Below, in pieces: positions 19,010 to 23,291 of a DNA stretch of 23,291 nt (its first letter is position 1; each line of letters starts with the position of its first letter). Position numbers and translations under genes: made by a program. The stretch lies in NCBI GenBank assembly GCA_018813725.1, contig JAHJBD010000189.1, forward strand, positions 1-23,291, written 5' to 3'. The DNA comes from Nanobdellota archaeon (GTDB lineage Archaea; Nanobdellota; Nanobdellia; Woesearchaeales; JAHJBD01). The notes beneath the pieces are model-generated. The model was not told the origin of the DNA and made no database searches. It saw only the letters and a list, made by a program, of their open reading frames with translations.

Positions 19010-22000
19010 AACTCACCTTTTTCATGATATGGCTCATCATAATGATTCCTATATGCGCATCTATCTCTATGGCAGGCCTTGGCACAGTTACAGTCATTGA
19101 TGAAGGTTCAGTTGATGGCTATGCAAAAAGAGGAACTCCTTTGTATTTCTCAGTTAGGCCTTCAATTGAAGGTGACTCAGAGATAACTCCAAACCAAGTC
19201 AGGCTTGGAGGAAGGCAAAGCGCAAGATGCAGCGCTTATGAAGGAAAACTATGCAGATATGATCCAGGTATAATATTTAGCGGCTGTGGTCCTGAAAGTT
19301 GTGAACTGCAGTATACAGATGCTCTTGCTACATACAACTGGCCAAATCCATTTACCATGAAGCTGTATCTGTACAAAGATGATGAAACACTAGATTCAGA
19401 GACAACAAAGACACTTGTGTTTGACGAATTAAGCCCGCTTGTTGACCAATTTTTAATTCCTTTAAAGATAGGTGCAGCACCTATAAGGATAAACTACACT
19501 GTAACTGACAGGGCATGCGCTACATGCACAAACATGTGCTCAGGGATAAAAAGAGTACAGCTATCAAACGAAGAGATGCTTATCAAAGTCATCGACCTAT
19601 TAACACCAGCAGGAGACTGCACCAAAGTTGGATTTATTGACCTGAACTCTGCAGAGCTAGGTGATGAAGGTTCAAGAGCGATAACCCTTTCTGTCTTTGA
19701 CAATTTTGGCAACAATTTCTCCATGACAAAGAATGTTTTTATTGACAGGAGCTCACCTTCTGTTGACACATTAAAGATATTCAATAGTGGAAAAGAAGCA
19801 GCTGTAGTACCACCAACTGCAACACCTCTTGAATTTGTGGTTAATGTAACAGATAAAGACTTGCTTTCAGTTGACCTAGATTTATCATCACTTGGCTTAA
19901 GCACTGTTACACTTGCTTGTGCTCCTTTAGATGATGATGTATCCCAATGCTCAACAATCCAGACTGTAACGCTGCAAAATTCAACCTCCCACCTTATAAC
20001 GATCACAGCAAAGGATCAGGCTGGTAACATTGCCTCGATAATCCAGTCAAAAAGGATAGGTGTAGATACATTTAGTCCAACTGTAACCTCGATAAAAACA
20101 AATCACCAGGATTCTTCTGGCCAGAGCTTTATATCTCTCACAGATAACGTGATTACAGTAGCAATAGATGATGGCGCAGATTCAGTTGGTTTTGACAAGA
20201 AGAATGTTTATCTTGATGTGCAACAGATTAGATCAGGCAGAAGCTCATTACAGCCTGACAACTGTACAAAAGTTGCATCTGGATATGAATGCTACTTTTA
20301 TGGTATAGATCCAGACACAGCTGATGGTCTGAAGACAGTTACTTTAAAATCAACATCAAAAGATGACGCTAACAACGCATTTGCATCTGAGTTTACAGCT
20401 TCCATCAAGGTGGACAGGTCACACCCAGTGATATCTGAGATAGCCTATACACCAGTTGCTCCTACAGCTGCTGACACATTGACACTTTCTTTCAAGGTCA
20501 CTGCAGGTTCAGAGATAACCGCTATGGTTAACGGCTCGCTATTTTCTGCTGATACATTCCCAAAACAAGCCTCATGCTCAGGCGCTTCACCGTATGAATG
20601 CTCATTTGACATCACTGGATTATCAACAGAACACATATCTGGCTCAGTATTGATAACTGTTACAGATTCAGCTGGAAACATCGCTTTGGCTGCAAAGACT
20701 GTTGAAGTCTTCAAAGGCAATTACAACACAACGCCAAACTTCTTTAGGGTTGGTGGTGTAACTCCAATACCAGCATCCATAGACAAGAAAGTCGCATCAC
20801 AGATAGACGTAGCATTGTTTATCTCTGTCAATCTTCAACAGATAGGCTCAACACCTATAACTGTTGCTGACATGGATGTTTCGTGTGACAATAAATATCT
20901 GAGCGCCGAACCTACGATAATTAACGAGTTTTCTTCTAATCCATATATCTCACTTAAGACAAACTCATTAGTTTCAAGCATCGACAACATTCCGATATCT
21001 TGCACATTGTACATGTCTGTCAGAGACCCTACAACAGTCTATGGCATAAGGGAAGAAAGAAACATCACAGCAACAGTCTCATTGTACGGCAACGCGCTCG
21101 GCGATATTGACGAAAACATGCAAAAGAAGATAGATGCTATCAATACAGAGATTGAAGATGTGCAAGCAGAGATCGATGGCTGGGACCAGTGGGTACAGAT
21201 AGGTGGTATGATCTGTAATATTGCACAGACTATGGGCTCACTTAACAGTTTGATGCAGAATCTGAAATCAGTTTTCTATGCAGGGAAAGTTATATTTGCC
21301 GGAGGAAAAAGAACAGCTATTGCTGCTGCTAATGCAAAAGTTGGTGCATGTGTGGCTTCTGTTTGTGGGGTGAATGCTGCCCTGCCTGAACCTGTCCCAG
21401 ATTGCAAAGTTGCATGCGGCGCTCTAGCCAAAGCAATCGGAGTTGAGCTTGGAGAAGGTGTGGGCGAGGTCGCTGCTGACACGCCCACCCCTAATGCAAA
21501 AACACAAGCTACTCTTGAGGGTCTGGTAACAGCTTTCTCAACTGCTTGTACAAAGGGAGGCCCTGCGTGTGTTACTCCAACAACTGTTGGCGGAGTAGCC
21601 ACAGCAGCATGGGCAGCTTCTGTGACAAGCTGGTCTGCCACCTGCACAAAGTTCGGCTCATTCAGTGTATTTATAGAAAATTACATCTGGCCAAGCTCTA
21701 TTGTTCCAAAACCGACAAACTGGATAGGTTACCTGCTTAAATTGGCTTGCAGCATAACTTTCCATTGCGCGCTTTGCGATCTAGATGTATTAGGTAGCCT
21801 GGTATTTTCAGGATTAGTCAGCCTGTCAGGCGCAGGAGGTGCCATGACCTCTTTTTTTGGAAATGATATCAGTTCAGGAGGATTTTTGACAGATGGAAAA
21901 CCAGATGGATATTACAGTGTAGGATTAGACCAATGGGACACAAAAGCCCTAAAAGAAAATACATTAAACCTTCCAGACAGCTTTACAGACTATGCAAGCA

Positions 22001-22575
22001 GATTACAGGTTTGGCACGATGTAGGGGAAACAACAAAGATACTTAACCCTCCAGACGAATTCAAATATGACCCCTACAGGAGCATACACTACGCAGAAAA
22101 ATGTTTTTGCATCCCTGCAATATCATACAACCTTCAGAAAGATAAACAGATAAAGTGTATGTACAGAAACTGCCTAAACTCTATGGTACAGGCCGGCATG
22201 ACAACAAGCATCTGCGACACAGCATATAAGGAAAGGGAGTGCCTTTATGTTGAAAGTGCATATGTCAAAGAATATGGTTATATGAGTGACATACTAACAG
22301 ACATATTCGATTGGATATGGAACAACCTGCCTTACCTTGTTATTGGATTGGTATACGAATCTGCCTGCGCACCTTACATAGCAAGCGGCGGGCTCACAGA
22401 ATGTCTTTCCTCAACAATCATTGGCATTGAAAAACCAGGATGGTGGCCAGTATTATGCGGCCTTATGGGCGGCTATATGGCTGTCACACAATTCCAGGCT
22501 TTGGCAGAATCTAAATTCGGCTTTGGCAGCCATGATCAGATTGACGACACATACTGCTCAGGAGGAGGGTATTAA
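19006..22575 (+). CDS. Giant secreted/surface protein with tandem Ig-like domains and a hydrophobic Cys-rich C-terminal half
   Basis: 1189 residues from ATG 19006, with GAGGTG at 18995-19000 and an ATGA overlap with the upstream gene; a GTG at 19000 is in frame but lies in the ribosome site. Residues 1-~24 are a signal peptide (KLTFFMIWLIIMIPICASISMA). Four Ig-like domains follow (~140-570), marked by D-x-A/F-G-N and linkers such as DRSSPSV, DTFSPTV and DRSHPVI. Residues ~702-725 are a short coiled coil (ENMQKKIDAINTEIEDVQ). Residues ~760-885 are Ala- and Cys-rich. Several hydrophobic stretches follow (~905-965, ~1100-1130, ~1145-1165), with a cysteine cluster near 1031-1085 (CFCIP, CMYRNC, ICDTAYKERECLY). 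Probably an envelope-anchored, disulfide-rich protein. I know no functional match. Confidence 0.85.
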   Translation: MKLTFFMIWLIIMIPICASISMAGLGTVTVIDEGSVDGYAKRGTPLYFSVRPSIEGDSEITPNQVRLGGRQSARCSAYEGKLCRYDPGIIFSGCGPESCELQYTDALATYNWPNPFTMKLYLYKDDETLDSETTKTLVFDELSPLVDQFLIPLKIGAAPIRINYTVTDRACATCTNMCSGIKRVQLSNEEMLIKVIDLLTPAGDCTKVGFIDLNSAELGDEGSRAITLSVFDNFGNNFSMTKNVFIDRSSPSVDTLKIFNSGKEAAVVPPTATPLEFVVNVTDKDLLSVDLDLSSLGLSTVTLACAPLDDDVSQCSTIQTVTLQNSTSHLITITAKDQAGNIASIIQSKRIGVDTFSPTVTSIKTNHQDSSGQSFISLTDNVITVAIDDGADSVGFDKKNVYLDVQQIRSGRSSLQPDNCTKVASGYECYFYGIDPDTADGLKTVTLKSTSKDDANNAFASEFTASIKVDRSHPVISEIAYTPVAPTAADTLTLSFKVTAGSEITAMVNGSLFSADTFPKQASCSGASPYECSFDITGLSTEHISGSVLITVTDSAGNIALAAKTVEVFKGNYNTTPNFFRVGGVTPIPASIDKKVASQIDVALFISVNLQQIGSTPITVADMDVSCDNKYLSAEPTIINEFSSNPYISLKTNSLVSSIDNIPISCTLYMSVRDPTTVYGIREERNITATVSLYGNALGDIDENMQKKIDAINTEIEDVQAEIDGWDQWVQIGGMICNIAQTMGSLNSLMQNLKSVFYAGKVIFAGGKRTAIAAANAKVGACVASVCGVNAALPEPVPDCKVACGALAKAIGVELGEGVGEVAADTPTPNAKTQATLEGLVTAFSTACTKGGPACVTPTTVGGVATAAWAASVTSWSATCTKFGSFSVFIENYIWPSSIVPKPTNWIGYLLKLACSITFHCALCDLDVLGSLVFSGLVSLSGAGGAMTSFFGNDISSGGFLTDGKPDGYYSVGLDQWDTKALKENTLNLPDSFTDYASRLQVWHDVGETTKILNPPDEFKYDPYRSIHYAEKCFCIPAISYNLQKDKQIKCMYRNCLNSMVQAGMTTSICDTAYKERECLYVESAYVKEYGYMSDILTDIFDWIWNNLPYLVIGLVYESACAPYIASGGLTECLSSTIIGIEKPGWWPVLCGLMGGYMAVTQFQALAESKFGFGSHDQIDDTYCSGGGY

Positions 22576-22598
22576 TATTTCCATTAGTATAAGAAATA

Positions 22599-22606
22599 TT
22601 TATAAA
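22599..22606 (+). promoter_or_regulatory. TATA-like box of the winged-helix gene
   Basis: TTTATAAA centred about 26 nt before ATG 22629, consistent with a leaderless message. Confidence 0.6.
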
Positions 22607-22628
22607 TAAAAGACATATTGTTGGAAAA

Positions 22629-23291
22629 ATGTTAACAAAAACAGAACTAAGCGTGCTAGGGCAGCTGTCAAAAGACAACTGTAAGATAAAAGATATAGCC
22701 AAAGCCCTGAATAAAAGTATTAAGCAGATATACAGGGTAAGCAAAAACTTGGAAGATTTCATTACACTTTCAAGTGGTGCATTGATGCCAAAAAAGTCGC
22801 TACATACAGTTTCATTGCTGCACCTATTGGATAAACATCCAAAGATAATTGACATACTTTCTGGTTCAGGAATTCAGATACTTATGCAACTATTGCAGCC
22901 AAAGACTGTCGAAGAGATAGGACAGGAGACAAAGCTGAAGAAAAGCATGATATACAAAAAGATTGGGCAAGCATATGGCTTAAGTATTGTTGCAAAAGAA
23001 AATAAAAGATATCTGATAAACCAAAAGATCTGGCCTGACCTTAAAGGATTTATAGATGAATACAAAAAGTTTTATGAGACCACAGATGCAAGGATACCTG
23101 CTAGTTCAATTATCTACCATAAAGATGATGAAGAGATAATATTCTCAAACAAGAAAGGATTAGATGCCAAGCTTACAGCCTTTTCAGTTTATGACAAGTA
23201 CAATATAAAGATCCTATTGACAACCAACTTTTATTGCCTCCAAAAGAAGATTCTGTCAAAAAAGGATATCTTTCTGCATTCTGTATACATA
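22629..23291 (+). CDS. Winged-helix regulator-like protein (partial, C-terminus off window)
   Basis: Open from ATG 22629 to the window edge, 221 codons. Residues ~1-55 form a helix-turn-helix (LTKTELSVLGQLSKDNCKIKDIAKALNKSIKQIYRVSKNLED region) and residues ~83-135 a second, similar unit (LMQLLQPKTVEEIGQETKLKKSMIYKKIGQAYGLSIVAKENKRYLIN region). The last visible part (KLTAFSVYDKYNIKILLTTNFYCLQKK...DIFLHSVYI) resembles the C-terminal part of archaeal winged-helix proteins that pair with nucleotidyltransferase-type partners, and recalls AbiEi-like antitoxins. That resemblance is weak. The downstream gene, outside the window, would help decide. Confidence 0.7.
   Translation, partial: MLTKTELSVLGQLSKDNCKIKDIAKALNKSIKQIYRVSKNLEDFITLSSGALMPKKSLHTVSLLHLLDKHPKIIDILSGSGIQILMQLLQPKTVEEIGQETKLKKSMIYKKIGQAYGLSIVAKENKRYLINQKIWPDLKGFIDEYKKFYETTDARIPASSIIYHKDDEEIIFSNKKGLDAKLTAFSVYDKYNIKILLTTNFYCLQKKILSKKDIFLHSVYI

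Noticed and set aside
21276..21647. A 123-residue reading frame on the minus strand inside the giant secreted-protein gene
   Set aside because: It mirrors an Ala/Cys-rich coding stretch of higher GC, has no promoter or ribosome site, and looks like a shadow.

Overview
The window looks like a piece of an archaeal chromosome, most likely from a DPANN-type lineage (Woesearchaeota/Pacearchaeota-like); that placement is inference. The archaeal signs are direct. Nearly every first gene of a transcription unit has an A/T-rich TATA-like box centred 24-29 nt before its start codon, as in leaderless archaeal transcripts. Genes inside operons instead have GGTG/GAGGTG-type ribosome binding sites and ATGA stop/start overlaps. 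The methionyl-tRNA synthetase, the DUF2683-like/RelE pair, the GIDE-like/LemA genes and the very large cysteine-containing secreted proteins fit this. No rRNA, tRNA, CRISPR array or transposase gene was seen.

Layout. 1-2349 (minus): two coupled secreted proteins; the second has at least four ~88-residue surface-protein repeats and runs off the left edge. 2413-4036 (minus): an operon of SAM methyltransferase, rubrerythrin and flavin reductase, with a duplicated 5' end ahead of the first gene. 4076-5777 (minus): an Rrf2-type regulator, a small unknown protein and a TauE/SafE (TSUP) permease. 5844-8798: a DUF2339 multi-spanning membrane protein, divergent from a small PLP-aminotransferase-like protein. 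8846-9486 (plus): a small membrane protein and a double zinc-ribbon protein. 9485-12076 (minus): two GIDE-like membrane proteins and one LemA protein, separated by copies of the 3' end of the zinc-ribbon gene. 12084-15140 (minus): a transglutaminase-like protein, a RelE/DUF2683-like toxin-antitoxin pair, a radical SAM protein and a small membrane protein. 15226-17274 (plus): metG. 17324-18241 (minus): a Fic protein surrounded by four copies of a 13-bp repeat. 18504-18740: an array of five 20-bp palindromes in front of a two-gene unit (an 89-residue protein and a 1189-residue secreted protein, 18740-22575). 22629-end (plus): a winged-helix regulator cut by the right edge.

The most unusual signal is architectural. 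Three accessory modules (GIDE/LemA, RelE toxin-antitoxin, Fic) each sit directly behind the stop codon of another gene (zinc-ribbon, radical SAM, metG). In each case the last bases of that gene, including at least the first base of its stop codon, appear again on the far side of the module as a direct repeat of 15-69 bp. No integrase is visible. This looks like repeated insertion of cassettes at gene 3' ends with target-end duplication, though ordinary tandem duplication or operator repeats could explain single cases. The second strong signal is the palindrome array before the small gene coupled to the giant secreted protein.
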